Of a stretch of DNA of 64,000 bases, positions 1 to 12,241 are shown in pieces. Under the pieces are notes generated by a model. That model was not told where the DNA came from, ran no database searches, and saw only the letters and a list, made by a program, of their open reading frames with translations. The position numbers were made by a program, and so were the translations under genes. Position 1 is the first letter of the stretch. Each line of letters begins with the position of its first letter. Source of the stretch: Siphonodentalium dalli (taxonomy: Eukaryota; Mollusca; Scaphopoda; Gadilida; Siphonodentaliidae); assembly GCA_032622095.1 (NCBI GenBank), contig CP136066.1, positions 186,222,716-186,286,715 on the forward strand. Direction: 5' to 3'.

Positions 1-686
1 TAAATCATTACCAGTTAGTGAGTTACCTAGAAATGTGTCTTTCAGCAAAATTCTGTGACAAATACGGATAAGAATGGACGAACATGTGGTTGGTCATCAC
101 AATTACGCATTATGAACTGGGTGTACCAACACGAGACACCTCCCGTGTTCACGAGTGAGCAGTTGTCAGTGACATCACAGTCCTGGCGACACTATGCAGG
201 TTGCAAAAAAAAAAAACAATGCTGGGTGCAGGTGGATGAATGAAATCCAATCAGTCTTGAACAATGGAATCGGCCATTCATTTTAGGGAGGTTTTATGAC
301 GTCATATATACATCCAAATGTTCTCGAATGACATTTATGAATACTGTATACTTCATTTTAACCATATTTTGTAGGGGTTGACATCAGGGACGTGACTATA
401 TATGATCTTCATGAGGCGGGTGTCCACCTTGGAATGTCCAAAAGAGGGTCGGGGAACAATAGGGAAAAAACACATGTTAAATCGAGATCAGTTGGGACGA
501 TCAAAAGTTGTTTCTTTCCCAAATTACGTGAAATAATTAACCCATACCGGTTATAACCCATGGAATTTGCTTTACCTTCGCGACGGGTGTACACAAAAGT
601 CACGAAGCTAAGGCACACACCTATAAAATACTTCTTTTGCAGACTCTGCATGAACAATTCAAGCTAAAATGGACCAGTAATACATA
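1..686. other. No gene recognised
   Basis: I see no exon, RNA gene or clear repeat boundary here. The open frames are short and lack recognisable motifs. The stretch around 480-600 shares phrases (CCCAAATTACGTGAAATAAT, GTACACAAAAGTCACGAAGC) with the tandem repeats at 1380-1720, so it is probably the same repeat family. Confidence 0.5.
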
Positions 687-1162
687 TTAAAGGTACTCAA
701 TCAGTTCAGTCGCTCCTAAATTAGTATTTCTTTGGCTTCGGGGGTAAAGAATATTTTATTTGAGAACCCACCCATCAAAGCTCATATTGATCAGATATCG
801 AATTTTGAAGTTTCTTATTTCTCGAGATGTGCAATAATATGTGGCCCAGTCCCAGAATCACGTGGTCAAACGGACGGTCTCGGACAATTTGCGGATGAAG
901 ATGGATAACTCTAAAATCAAGTGGTAATACGGCCAAATTTCGTGATACTTTAGTGATAATACGGCCATATTTTGTTGAACAAAATGTTTATAAATAACAA
1001 GTTTTTGGGGAAATTTTATACCATAGTTGACAGTGGTTAGCAATATTTTGTTGCAATGAATCGATTATGATAACTAAAGCGTATTTTGAAGAAATGTAAC
1101 GTTGTTGTTGTTGTTGTATCTTGGTGATATGGGGACCATTTGATCGGATTGAGTACATTTAA
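687..1162. mobile_element. TTAA-flanked MITE, family 1, copy 1
   Basis: The left end reads TTAAAGGTACTCAATC and the right end GATTGAGTACATTTAA, a terminal inverted repeat bounded by TTAA. A second copy with the same ends and interior (including CTTTGGCTTCGGGGGTAAA and a GTTGTTGTTGTTG run) lies at 11811-12241. There is no coding capacity, so it is a non-autonomous DNA element of the TTAA-target type (piggyBac or Kolobok class, inferred from the target site only). Confidence 0.8.
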
Positions 1163-1375
1163 GAGCTATCAGAAATCACGTCTTCTCCGTATTTTATACG
1201 GACAAATTAACCCACAAGAACGTGTGAGGCAATCAACGGAATGTGCTTTAAATTTATATAGCTTCGTGACAATGTCATGTGCTTTAGCTTCGTGACATGT
1301 TCTACAGCCATAATTGAAGTATTTGTTGATCCAAACTGGACGTTCTGTGATGAATCTTTATCAGTTAGGAAAATC

Positions 1376-1720
1376 CAAGTTGTTTCTTTCCCAAATTACG
1401 TGAAATAATTCATCCATCCTCGGTTATTACACAATGTGCTTTAGCGTGTACACAAAAGTCACGAAGCTGTATATAATATAAGGCACATAATTCATCCATC
1501 CTCGGTTATTACACAATGTGCTTTACATCCTCGGTTATGTGCTTTACATCCTCGGTTATGTGCTTTACACAATGTGCTTTACATCCTCGGTTATTACACA
1601 ATGTGCTGTATATAATATAAGGCACATGATTCATCCATCCTCGGTTATTACACAATGTGCTTTAGCGTGTACACAAAAGTCACGAAGCTGTATATAATAT
1701 AACACGATTTATAATATACG
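1376..1720. repeat. Irregular tandem repeat upstream of the LINE
   Basis: The phrases CATCCTCGGTTATTACACAA, TGTGCTTTAGCGTGTACAC and GTATATAATATAAGGCACAT recur three or more times in varying order. This is a tandem array with internal partial units. It lies just before the retrotransposon, so it could be a repeated 5' UTR or promoter of that element, but there is no direct evidence. Confidence 0.7.
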
Positions 1721-1979
1721 TTTATGATTCGTTTACGATAATAATTGCGCGGCTATATATTGGTCCAATTATATACGCAAAATGGTATAATTGTTTTGTT
1801 GAAACAGCGTCTGGATACTTAAAATTAACGAGGTAGACTAGTGTTGAAACGATGGTCTAAAGAGTTTAAAGATATATACAATGTGACTGGAATATATGCC
1901 TATTTCAATTTTGACTTTCCTATCTAGACTATTCCCGACAGTCCTTTTCGAATATCGTTACCTATATATATATACACAT

Positions 1980-2700
1980 ATGAGCTCTCTTTCGCAAAAC
2001 CATAGCCGTCGGCGGAAAATTGCATATACTGCCTGGAATGCGCAAGGCTTTGTGAATAAAATTACCGATGAAGATTGCCGAAAGCATTTAGAAAAATATG
2101 ATTTTATAACGATATCAGAAACCTGGCACCACTCTGTGGATGATATAGAAATGCCAGGGTACTGCTGCTTTGATCTTAGTAGAGGGTCAAATAGTACGAT
2201 CAGAGGAGGAATTGCCTTTTATTGTAAGAATAAATATAAGTCTTCTGTAATTAGAGTCTTGAAATTAAATCAATACGCAATATGGGTTGAATTTTGTGGC
2301 AGTATCTTCAATATGCAATCGAATGTAGTATTTATATCCATATATATTCCTCCTGCGAACTCGACTTTCTGGGCTCATAGTAGCAATTACGATTCCGTGT
2401 ACGACAGCATTGAAACACTTTTAAAAGATTGTAAGTCGGACGACTTTGTTATCTTGGGAGGGGATTTTAACTCGAGAACAGCGAAACGGCCGGATTATGT
2501 TACAGACGATTGCGATAGGTATGGCCCCCTTCCCAATACGTATAAAGTTGATGAAATCGCTGCACGAGAAAGTTTAGATGATAAAGTAAACCATTTTGGG
2601 CGACAACTCCTCTCATTATGTAAAGCTGCGTCACTGCGTATACTCAATGGAAGAACACCCGGCGATTCTTTTGGGAACTTTACGAGTTGTCAATATAATG
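1980..2700 (+). pseudogene. LINE endonuclease domain (5' part of the ORF)
   Basis: The likely start is the ATG at 1980; an upstream in-frame ATG at 1896 adds a leader without recognisable features. Motifs of the exonuclease-endonuclease-phosphatase fold appear in order: WNAQGF, ISETWHH (catalytic Glu), GGIAFYCK and LGGDFNSR. The closing SDHSQ motif (Asp-His pair) is read only in the next frame, past a one-base frameshift near 2700 in AATGGGTGCATGC. The enzyme nicks target DNA to prime reverse transcription. The frame break means this copy cannot make a continuous protein unless the shift is programmed. Confidence 0.88.
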
Positions 2701-4395
2701 GGTGCATGCAGTGTAGTCGATTATATTATAGTGTCAGAGAAATATCTATCGGACGTGTCCTATTTCTGTGTCAAAAATCCAAATGAATTTTCAGATCACA
2801 GCCAACTTGCTGTTCACTTAGAATATTTTCAAGAGAGTAGTAATTGTGATAACATGTTTATATATGAATATACTGTACCGAAATATTCATTGAAATGGAC
2901 TAAAGATAGTGCAAACAAGGCAATAATGACTGTTAACAGCAAATGTTTCCAAGACGAATTATCGAGGTTAAGAGTATCGCGTTATGAAGAAACCGCAAAT
3001 GACACAGAAAAAGCTGTAACTGACTTTACGGAACTTCTTAAAAGATTGAATAAGTCGGCATCCAAAACTGTAAAGAATGGTAAAATTAAGCAATATAAAA
3101 AACGTAGGTGGTTTAATGATAAGTGTAAAACACTAAAATGCATAATGCAAAAAGCTGTGCGCGAAATGAGAGAGCAGCCGCTGAACAAAAGTTTAATTGA
3201 AAAATTTTGCGCAGCCAAAAAAGCATATAAAAGGGAAACTAAATATAGAGCTAAATTATTCCGACACAAATTTGCAATAGAACTTGAAAACATGGAAACG
3301 TCAGATCCGAGTGAATACTGGAAGTTTATTAAAAAAATGAGAGATGATAGTAGGAAAGATAACGACGATCTTGATCCAGACATTAGTGTTAAATTCTTTA
3401 ATGATTTATATTGCAATAGCGCTAATCGGGATAAAGATACTTTTATATGTAAAACAGACAAACCTAAGATCATTTGCGATCTCAATAATGATGAAATTTC
3501 GACCCTGGAAGTAATAGGCGTTCTGAAGAGTTTGAAAAATAATAAATCTCCAGGCAGTGACGGGCTGCGGAATGAACTATTGAAAGCCGTCGGACCGATT
3601 ATGGCACAAGATTTAACAAAGTTGTTTAATTTGGTTCTGAACTCTTCATATTATCCTACATGTTGGAGCGAGTCCACACTGACACCTATCTATAAAAAAG
3701 GTGATCGTCACGATCCAAACAATTATAGAGCTATAGCTTTGAGCAGTTCTATAAGTAAAATATTTAACAAAATAATCAATACACGAATTTCCAAATTTTT
3801 GGATGATAATGATATTATAAGTGATAATCAATATGGATTTAGAAAAAATAGAAGCACGATTGATAGTGCGTTCATTTTAAAATCGCTAACTACTAAGTAC
3901 CTGAAAGAGGCAAAACCTCTATATGCAGTATTTGTAGACTTCCGTAAGGCATTTGATACTGTCCACCGAGAGACAATGTTTACTAAATTGAAACATGTTG
4001 GTATCAATGGCAATATTATGAAAACTATTGAATCTATGTATGCGTCAAGTGCTTATTCGGTACGAACTAGCCAAGGTTATGGGCCTCATATGATTTCAAA
4101 TATTGGCGTTAGACAAGGATGTATTATTTCTCCCACAATTTTCAAAATATTTATTGATGACATTAGCGCCGAATTTGATGATTCGTGCAAACCGGTTAAA
4201 GTTGGCGAAAAATCTCTAAGTCATATGCTATTTGCAGATGATCTGGTTATGCTATCTGAAACTGCTGAAGGTATGCAAAGATGTTTGAATAAATTGGAGA
4301 ATTACAGCATAAGGAACAAAGTAGAAGTGAATCTTCAGAAAACTAAATGCCTGATATTCAGGAAACGAGCAACAAAAAAAACTAACTGCCTTTAA
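2701..4395 (+). pseudogene. LINE reverse transcriptase domain
   Basis: After the end of the endonuclease (SDHSQLAVH) comes a basic linker and then a complete reverse transcriptase palm and fingers: YRAIALSSSISKIFNKI, QYGFRKNRSTIDSA, AVFVDFRKAFDTVHRE (first catalytic Asp), GVRQGCIISPTIFKIF and HMLFADDLVML (the Asp-Asp pair). All catalytic residues are intact. The frame stops at 4395 just after a run of eight A at about 4373-4381, where a one-base change moves the remaining coding region into another frame. Confidence 0.93.
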
Positions 4396-5437
4396 ATTAA
4401 GCAACACTCAGTTGGAAACAGTTAAGGAATATACCTATCTTGGTATTAAATTTTGTGCGAATGGAAAATTTTGCAAAGCCCAGATAGATGTTAACAACAA
4501 AGGGTTAAAAGCAATGTATAGTTTAATGTCATCCTTGCGCAAACATGAAATTTTCTCAGTAAGCATTTGGTGTAAACTATTTGACAAGCTGATAAAACCT
4601 ATCGTTTTATATGGTTGCGAAATATGGGCATCGCATATTAATATTAACAAGCTCGAATCTATTCCATGTGAAATTACACATGTTAAATTTTGTAAATCAG
4701 TGTTGGGTTTAAATAGAATGGCGTCTAATCACGCGACAAGAGCAGAATTGGGCAGATTTCCGATAGCACATGATGCGATAATGAATGCTGTAAGATATAT
4801 GCTTAAACTGTCTGAAAGAAAACCGAATATGTTACTTCAGAATTCTGCCCAAATATGCGAGGAATATATAATTCCACCGTTTTTGGCAGAAGCACTTCAC
4901 ATGCCAAAAATAAGCGATTTAGAGAATAACCTATCGCTGGAATATCTCAATAAAGTCCGGGAAGAATTAAAATGCGTTCATATTCTAACGTTCAAAAACG
5001 AAATATTCGATGACAACAAGAAAAACGGTATGAATAAATTAAGAACGTATCGTTGTTTCAAAGAACAATATGAAATTGAACCATACTTACTCCAAATTAC
5101 TAATTTTTATACGAGATCGTGTTTCAGTAAGCTTAGAGTAAGCAATCATAAGTTGCAGGTAGAGGTTGGGCGACACGCTCAGCCAAAAATACCTTACGAG
5201 AAACGCATATGTAAAAAATGTGAAGCAAATGAAATTGAAACGGAAGAACACTTTATAATGAGATGTGAAAAACATAACCATTTGCGGAAGAGATTTTTCA
5301 CTGAAATAGGAGTTCACCAACCAATTTTCGTAAACTTTGATGAAATAGAAAAGTTCATATTCCTCATGAAGGCTGAACACCCGAGTATATGCAATCTGAT
5401 CTGTAACATGGTTCGGCAGTTTTCCGCAAATAAATGA
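4396..5437 (+). pseudogene. LINE C-terminal region with Cys/His knuckle
   Basis: The frame continues the reverse transcriptase (thumb-like EYTYLGIKF, then KPIVLYGCEIWA) after the A-run frameshift and is open to a stop at 5437. Near the end the sequence RICKKCEAN followed by EEHFIMRCEKH gives Cys-x2-Cys and His/Cys residues typical of the zinc-binding tail of L2/CR1-like and related LINEs. There is no RNase H domain. Confidence 0.85.
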
Positions 5438-5580
5438 GAATATAGTGTTGAGTTACAAATACATGTTATATATATATTTTATATGAAATTGTCTTGACTT
5501 GTGTTTAAATTATCTGTATTATGACAACTGCCCCGCGTGGGTGTATTATGTCAATAAAAAATGTTATGTTATGTTATGTA

Positions 5581-7427
5581 GGCGTACACCTATTACCTCT
5601 GCACACCCCAGGACTCAACTTCACCCCACTAATTTTCTTTCTTAGTGTCTCCTCTAATTTTGTGCGGTTGTTAACAAGAAAAAAAGTGGCCGCAGAGACT
5701 CCAGACTCATATATCTACCAGGTCTCTTTGATCGCGATTATAGTAAAGATGATATCACATGTAGTCTTGTTTTTCGCTCGATTCGTTATGCTAATATACA
5801 ACCATGTACCTTCATTTCTGGATTAACGTACTTGATACAACCCTTACAAATTAGGTAAAAATCCGACACCAGAATCCAATATGGCGACCAAGATGGCCGC
5901 CGAAATGTGAAAATATGTTATTTTTCTGACATTTCACCACATTTCGTTTGTCTCTGTGAGAAAATATTGGCATTTTTGCGTGATGTTATACATTTGTCGT
6001 ATAGAAGAGTCATTGATGAACACACGGGGACCATAATATACATTCATTGTGGGATATTTTTGTCCGATATAACATTTTCCCAAATGCCGGTATAATCTGG
6101 TCAAAGCCGAATCGACGCTAATAACGCATCTTAAAACTTTATTGGTTAAATCTGTTTTTGATTATATACATCTATATAGTGAGCTCACAGAGATATTTTA
6201 ATGTCGACCGCATTTCCATCCAAAAGTATTTATATTGACAATTCAATTTGTATACATTTGTCAACTTTGTATAAATTGTATAGATATATATCATTACCAT
6301 TAAATAATCTAAAATCTAAAAAATACTCATTTATTGACTTGAATATTTAAGATATGTAAAGTTTGAGTTTATGCCCGTATGGGAAGTTGACAATAAGTGA
6401 TAGTAGTAGGCCTAAATATGAAGTCAATTGATATGTATCTCACCATCTTCATAGCTAATTATTGTATTGTGCGATATATACTTATTTGTTGGTGTCTGTA
6501 ATCTTTATGTCAGAAAAATGTTTGATGTTCTGAAAGTAAGCGAATGGTGTGAGTTGAATGACAGTTGTGTGTTGGTTGAGCTGAATGTAATGTAAACTAA
6601 TGTATACTTTGTAACTGAGCTTGTCTCATTCCTGCCATAATAACTCATGTATTCGGCATCGAGCCTTATTGTCTCTCCTAAACATAGAACCACATGTATA
6701 TGTCGTAACATTACCTCAGGTGTGTCCCTTAATTCGGAATTAGTCTCAGAGCCCCGTTTTATATTAGGGAGCAAGGGGAGTAATTGTTTTTTAAACCGTA
6801 TCAAGTCACTATAAAAAAAAAAATCGGTGACTCAAATATTTTTCTTAACAAAAGTTGTGACTGCCGAATTCCTGGTTAAGAGAAAAATGCCTTCTTCTGA
6901 AGAGGAATTCAATATTGTTTTTCTTAACTAGAAATCGATTCTTCTTAACAAACAATCTATTGATCCTAAGATAAATTCGCCGGTTGTCCCAGATCAATTG
7001 GGTTGCAGGTTGTTCCTATACGTTGTATCTGATGGGACCTGATCCCCGGGGCATTGTCCAAATTATTGAGAGCATATTATCGCGTAATGTTGATAAATTA
7101 TCAATTAACATACATGCATAGCGCGCTAGGTCAACTTTATAAGTAAGTAGGGCCTACCGGTATGGATATTAGGCCTACCTGTAGGCCTAGGCCTATATAT
7201 ATATATATATAAACAAAGTTTTAAAATCGAAAAAATGTGTCTAAAATTTACATCTTGAAATATTCAGAAATTATGTCAATATATTGAATAATATCAGTTT
7301 AAAAAAAACCCTATTTACCTCCCACTCGAATAAAATAAATTCGACGGTTGCGCAGCGGAGGATTTTCTGATATTATTTTCGTTCTTGTCTATGCGGAAAA
7401 ACACCGGTCAAATTGGACGTGAAAACG
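5581..7427. other. Intergenic sequence upstream of RPS29
   Basis: No convincing gene. Around 5580-5710 and 36455-36570 the same degenerate repeat occurs (CACCCCA, ACTTCACCCCACT, then AAGAAAAAAAGTGGCCG versus AAGAACAAAAAATGGCCG). The remainder to 7427 shows no feature I can support except short AT repeats near 7190-7210. Confidence 0.5.
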
Positions 7428-7465
7428 AGGCTTCTTCCTTCGATCTCTTTTTGCCGATCGCCATC
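7428..7465 (+). promoter_or_regulatory. RPS29: RPS29 5' TOP-type leader
   Basis: Just before the start codon is the pyrimidine run CTTCTTCCTTC (7431-7441), followed by a short leader and CGCCATCATGG at the start. A C followed by a pyrimidine tract at the cap site is the 5' terminal oligopyrimidine signal that couples translation of ribosomal-protein mRNAs to growth signalling. The exact start site is inferred. No TATA box is needed or clearly seen. Confidence 0.7.
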
Positions 7466-7527
7466 ATGGGTCATTCCAACATTTGGAACTCGCACTTGAG
7501 AAAATTCGGCCCTGGGTCACGATATTG
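7466..7527 (+). CDS. RPS29: RPS29 exon 1 (ribosomal protein S29 / uS14)
   Basis: The exon encodes MGHSNIWNSHLRKFGPGSRY plus the first two bases of a Cys codon, then a GTAATA donor. It joins in frame to the exon at 28946 to give 56 residues, the usual length of eukaryotic uS14. uS14 is a small zinc protein of the 40S head. The intron position, inside the codon of the first zinc Cys, matches the position I recall for the vertebrate gene. A TOP leader and good start context support this as the real first exon. Oddities are Leu11 where Pro is usual and Pro16 where Gln is usual; sequence error, divergence or a decayed duplicate exon could explain them. No other candidate first exon was found in the intron. 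Confidence 0.87.
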
Positions 7528-7991
7528 GTAATATATCATTAAAAGTTATATTTTTAATCATATGAGCCTTTATATGTTCGAAGGCAGTCAACTAAAGTGA
7601 AAATTTAGCTTTTCTTTCGCGTTCTAAAAGCCATGAAATCTGAGCAAGTCTTTCCCACGTGTAAAATTGCAATCACCCAAGTTCGCGGTCAGAACAGGTT
7701 TTGGCGTATGTGCACAATGCACATCTCAATGTGCACATCTGACTTGCGTTATATAGTGCGATTTGTGCAAATCGAGTTATACATTTTTGGGATTACCTGC
7801 ATAACAGATTATTGTCAAAACCTATCCTTGGACAATAATCTTTGTTATCAGGTCTGGGTGAACCTGAAATGGAGCTACTAGTACTATAGGCTATAGCCAG
7901 AAGTAGCTATTATTGCTACCGGTATCACCGCGGTCATGACCGGGGTATCACCCCGTTTTTCTGGTCAATTACTTTGAGAATAGTGGTATGT

Positions 7992-8077
7992 TATATACTT
8001 TTAATCGGTGTTTTAAAATATATTCTTGTCTGTTAAAAAGTCCATGGCATGGCGATTCAGTCTGCGTTGCTAATTTT
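7992..8077 (+). repeat. Left arm of an inverted repeat enclosing 7 kb
   Basis: About 86 bases, starting TATATACTTTTAATCGG and ending TCTGCGTTGCTAATTTT, are repeated in reverse complement at 14984-15069. Only about two or three differences are visible. I see no target-site duplication outside. Because the arms enclose a MULE-type transposase remnant they may be terminal inverted repeats of that element. Confidence 0.85.
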
Positions 8078-9685
8078 TCTTACAGGAAGGTCGAACTATT
8101 TGTACAAAATATAGAGCAATATAGTAAATTATTGCTCTAAAGTTGTTTATATCGGTACCAACAATAATTTATTTTCATCAGGCCGGTTTTGAGACTGGAT
8201 AGGGGGTAGTCTGAATACATACTGTCTAATTACATTGACAGTATGAAGTTCCAAGAGCCTGTGAGTGATAGCGCAAGATCGCGACAGGTTTGGCGAAGAT
8301 TTTATAGGCATATGCATCTATAAATACGCTAACGCCGCATATCATTATCATCAGTGGCATGTAATCTCAAAGAATATTACAACAAACCACGTGTTTCTGA
8401 TTGTATCTTGGACGAAATAACTTGATTAAAATCTACACATTCCGAGGTGAAAAACAGACAATACCTGACAACGGTTTCAGTCATGCGCAGTCAAATTCGT
8501 AAACAGTTGTACAAAAAGTAGTATCAACCGAAACGGACAAATCATGTTTCAATGTTCCGGAAAACGACGAAAGATCGCTCTGTCTTGTGAACCGAGCCAG
8601 CCAATGCAGTCACAGGCACCTGTTGATTCTACTACGTATCAACGTCATATTTAATGTTGGTGAGTGTTTCCCAAAGGACATGTTCAATAATAAGTTACAT
8701 AGGCCATTTTCCATCCATTAATAGGAATCTTTCAGCACTTTATTGTAGGCCTATTATTTTTTTCATCTGCCTGTTTTATAATTTTACTAGCAGGTTAACC
8801 ATCCACTGGCGGCAATCGTCTGAAACATGACATTTATAAATATATATAATTTTTTTGAATATTTTTAAGTTAATTTAAAAAAAAAATTAAAATTTTTTAA
8901 TTTTGTTAATTAATTTTTTTAATTTAATTTTTTGTTTATTATTGAGTTAATTCTGCCGTTTTAATTTTTTGTTTTATTTTTTTGTTTTTCAGTGAGTTAA
9001 TTCTGCCTTTTTTTTAATCAAGAGAAATATGGCACCCGTCCCTAAAAGAGGTACATCGGGTGGGAAAACTGACCCGATGAAAATCGCCCCCGTTTCTAGG
9101 AACGGCAGACATAAAAATCACACAACACGCTCATGTCTGGATAGACACGCTCACGTCATAATCCAGACATAAGAATCACACTACACGCATACGCTCTTTA
9201 TAGCGACGTGTCATATACAAAAGCCGAAGGGAATAAAAAAGAGCGTTATTCGGTTAACCAACCGAAATATGGGAATTATAAAGAGCGTTATTGTATAAGC
9301 CAATTTAGCACTCATGCCAATGACGGTGACTGTGGAGTGGATAAGGAATGAAGGAGCCGGCCTGTCTGCCCATGCGATAACTCAAAACATTTCTATCTGA
9401 TCGCAACCAAATTTGGTATGCGAGTTTCTCAGCCCAAAATACAGATAAGTTTGCAGTGTGCATGTATGGACGACAATGTGATTTGTGACCCGGCACGAGA
9501 CAGGACATGAACCATTCAGATATGTGTAAAATATTGAGGAGGGTAACAAAGTGTTTGGATACTAATTGATTGTTTGGAGACTGATGAGTCCACAATATGT
9601 CCTTAACTATTAGGAAATGCGATAAAGATGGCAATTCCAATACTTCTCTATTATAATAACACCTACAAAACCAGTTATAATTTTT

Positions 9686-10175
9686 AGTCGAGTTTTTTTC
9701 CAAAACTCGACTTATAGTTTGATGAGGGACGGAGGGCGGGCGGCGGGCGGGCGGCGTGTTTTGCTTATACATGTAACTCAACTGTTTATTGACGGATTAA
9801 AAACATGTTTGGTGTGTTAGTACATATCCATGCACGTAAGCTGCAGACAAAAAAATCAGCTTCGTCCGCACATTTATTACAGAGTTATGGCCCTTTGCCA
9901 TTTTTCACTGATTTTAGGCTCGTTAGCGCAACAACTTCAACAAACGTTATCCGATTTGATTGAAATTTGGTATATAGGTGTCTCCCAAGAATATCTCGTT
10001 CGAGTAGTCATTTTGTACGAATTTTGAGCTCGTTAGCGCGATAACTTCAACAAACGTCCCTGATTTGTTTAAAATTTGGAATAGACATACTTGCCAAGAA
10101 TATTTCGGACGAGTTCGAAAACCAGCCTGGCCCGATAAAATTTGATAGAGTTATGGCCCTTAATTAGTCATTTTT
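9686..10175 (+). mobile_element. Pearl/HINE-like element with GGGC microsatellite
   Basis: A terminal hairpin (GTCGAGTTTTTTTCCAAAAC then TCGAC) is followed by a GGGCGGGC microsatellite. Next come two tandem units of about 120 bp that share TTAGCGC, AACTTCAACAAACGT and CCAAGAATAT. Hairpin, microsatellite and tandem core is the arrangement of pearl-type non-autonomous Helitron relatives of bivalves. No coding capacity. Confidence 0.6.
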
Positions 10176-10305
10176 CCTATGAATTAGTCTACCGATACTG
10201 ATGCACACCAATTGGCGGTAGCCACCGGCGGTAAGCCACCGCGCGGCGAAAACGAGACACAGCATCTCTGATGACAGATTGATAGTCACAACCGGATGTG
10301 GGGAC

Positions 10306-11805
10306 AATGTGTCTTGCAACCAGGGGGGGGGGGGTCGGAAAAATTTCCAGGCATGTATGATGGGGTGGGTGGGTGTCTCTCGGGTCCAAAAAACTGTTTT
10401 TTCCATATGCCAATTTTTTTTTCAATTCCTGCTATTGAGTCTTATTTTGATGTGTTTTGAACAGAAACAGGTCATATATAGTTAATAGTAATGCTATACT
10501 ATATATAGAGGTTATCAGATGTTGGATCAGTTGCACAATGGCCAACAATAACCCAAATTCAACTTGATAGAACTGGAAACTGCGCTATTGGAAAAATAAA
10601 ATTTAATCAGGATTCCATCTACTGATACAACAAAATAAGAATAACAATGCAGAACTCAGCTGAAAATAAGCAATAAAATGAAAGCACACTTGACCATATG
10701 TGACATGGAAATAAAGATATAATAAATAATGGAATAAAATAGACTTTTGACAACGTAAAACATAAAATCTTAACAAATAAAATTAATAAATTGAAGGCCA
10801 GCCGGGCCAGCTTGAACAATTTCAAATTGTAACAAAGATTTTATCGTCACTGCATAATATCGTGAGCAAAAAAGAAGTGAGATTGGGCTATCCATCCATA
10901 TTATTACCAATTATTACGAAGCCTATTACTTCAGGCAGTGGCTACCAGCCTGCCATTACACGCTATAACATGTTTCCTCAGTTCTGGTTTCTGAGAGGCC
11001 CCAAGAAGAGTCACGCGGCTATATCATGGTTGTGTTTGGTATTAGCATTATTCTTCAAACTGGGATGAACAGTTGTATTTCCACATGTTTTGATAAACAA
11101 TTTGGTTCCAGCAATACAGTAATGCCCTAATTAAACGACTCCATAACCACAGCAGAATAATGGGTAATTTTTCAGGGGAGAGCTTTCCGATGAATGACAA
11201 CAAGCCATATTTCCAACTAAATCCTGACAAATTACCCATTATTTTGCTGTGGTTATGGAGTCAATTAATTAGGGCATTACTGTATATCACATAGCAAATA
11301 TCAATATATCAAATAATCTGAAATTTGTTGTACCGGTACCATGTATTCTGTAGAATACTCAAATGTGATTATGTGACTAGATCATGTGACTATATATGAT
11401 GAAAATGAATGTTAATAAAAACTTTGGCACTCTGCCTATATATCCCTAGAAATGTGATTATGTTGACACATTTCTTGATTAATGACACTTATATGATCAA
11501 TTCAAATAGCATCGTTATCTCATTATGCACTGTTCTATTCAAATATCGCGCAATAAATTATGATAATGCAGAATAATCAGCTATTTGGTTGCTCAATTGA
11601 TAATTTAGGGGGGGTGGGTGTCCAAAACTGACCGGAACAAAATTCCTGAAACGGAAAAAAAAAGGGTGGGTGTCCAAAATTGCCTGGAAAAAAGGCCGGA
11701 AACGGAAGAAATTGGGTGGATGGGTCCCCCGAGGCCGGAAAAAATTTAAATGATCATACGTGCCTGGAATTTTTTTCCGACCCCCCCCCCCCCTGTTGCA
11801 ACGGG
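10306..11805. mobile_element. Candidate 1.5 kb element with G/C-run inverted ends
   Basis: The segment TTGCAACCAGGGG...GTCGGAAAAATTTCCAGGCA at 10313-10355 recurs in reverse complement at about 11758-11804 (TGCCTGGAATTTTTTTCCGA, C-run, CTGTTGCAAC). The ends therefore form an inverted repeat of roughly 45 bases including a homopolymeric G/C tract. The interior contains a separate palindromic MITE at 11117-11282. I see no transposase. Confidence 0.55.
11117..11282. mobile_element. Palindromic MITE, CAGTAATGCCC family
   Basis: The element begins CAGTAATGCCCTAATTAAAC and ends with the complementary GGGCATTACTG. It is flanked by TA on both sides and folds almost completely on itself around 11185-11195. 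TA target and CAGT ends suggest a Tc1/mariner-type non-autonomous element. Related copies: 22261-22431 (interrupted), 25218-25427, 27098-27276 and 42492-42619, plus half copies near 18681, 19870, 21106 and 21732. Confidence 0.88.
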
Positions 11806-11810
11806 GTAAT

Positions 11811-12241
11811 TTAAAGATACTAAATCCGATCAGACGCTCCTAAATTACTACCGGTATTTCTTTGGCTTCGGGGGTAAAAAATATTTCATTCGAGTCAAGG
11901 ACCCACCAATCAAAGCTAGGAGTGATCAGATATCGATGTTTTGAATCTACTATTTTAATTTTGTAGTGGCCCAGTAAACTGTCGACGAGAAGAACTTATC
12001 TGACCAGATAGGCCTAGCGGATAAAGATCAATAACTTTAAAATCCAGTCGCTTTTTTGTGTCAGATCTATTTGACAGTTTCTGTCAAAATTTCGTTGAAC
12101 AAAACGTTGATAAATAACAGGTTTTGGACAATTTTATACTATAGTTGACAATTTTGATAATTGAAGCGGCATTTCAAAAAATGTTGTTGTTGTTGGAATC
12201 TGATGATATGGTGACCGTCGAATTGGATTGAGTACCTTTAA
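11811..12241. mobile_element. TTAA-flanked MITE, family 1, copy 2
   Basis: Same family as 687-1162: left end TTAAAGATACTAAATCCGAT, right end GATTGAGTACCTTTAA, interior with CTTTGGCTTCGGGGGTAAAA. The copies differ by many substitutions, so this is an older dispersal. Confidence 0.8.

Larger units (their letters stand above)
1896..5580 (+). mobile_element. Nearly full-length non-LTR retrotransposon (LINE)
   Basis: One reading region, broken by two frameshifts, encodes an AP-type endonuclease, a reverse transcriptase and a C-terminal zinc-knuckle-like region. It ends in AATAAAAAATG followed by short ATGTT repeats at about 5557-5580, the kind of simple-repeat tail seen in CR1/L2-related LINEs. 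No separate gag-like ORF is visible upstream. The small number of lesions over 3.4 kb of coding sequence suggests a recent insertion. The clade (L2/CR1/Jockey-like) is a guess from domain order; the 5' end is not defined. Confidence 0.9.
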
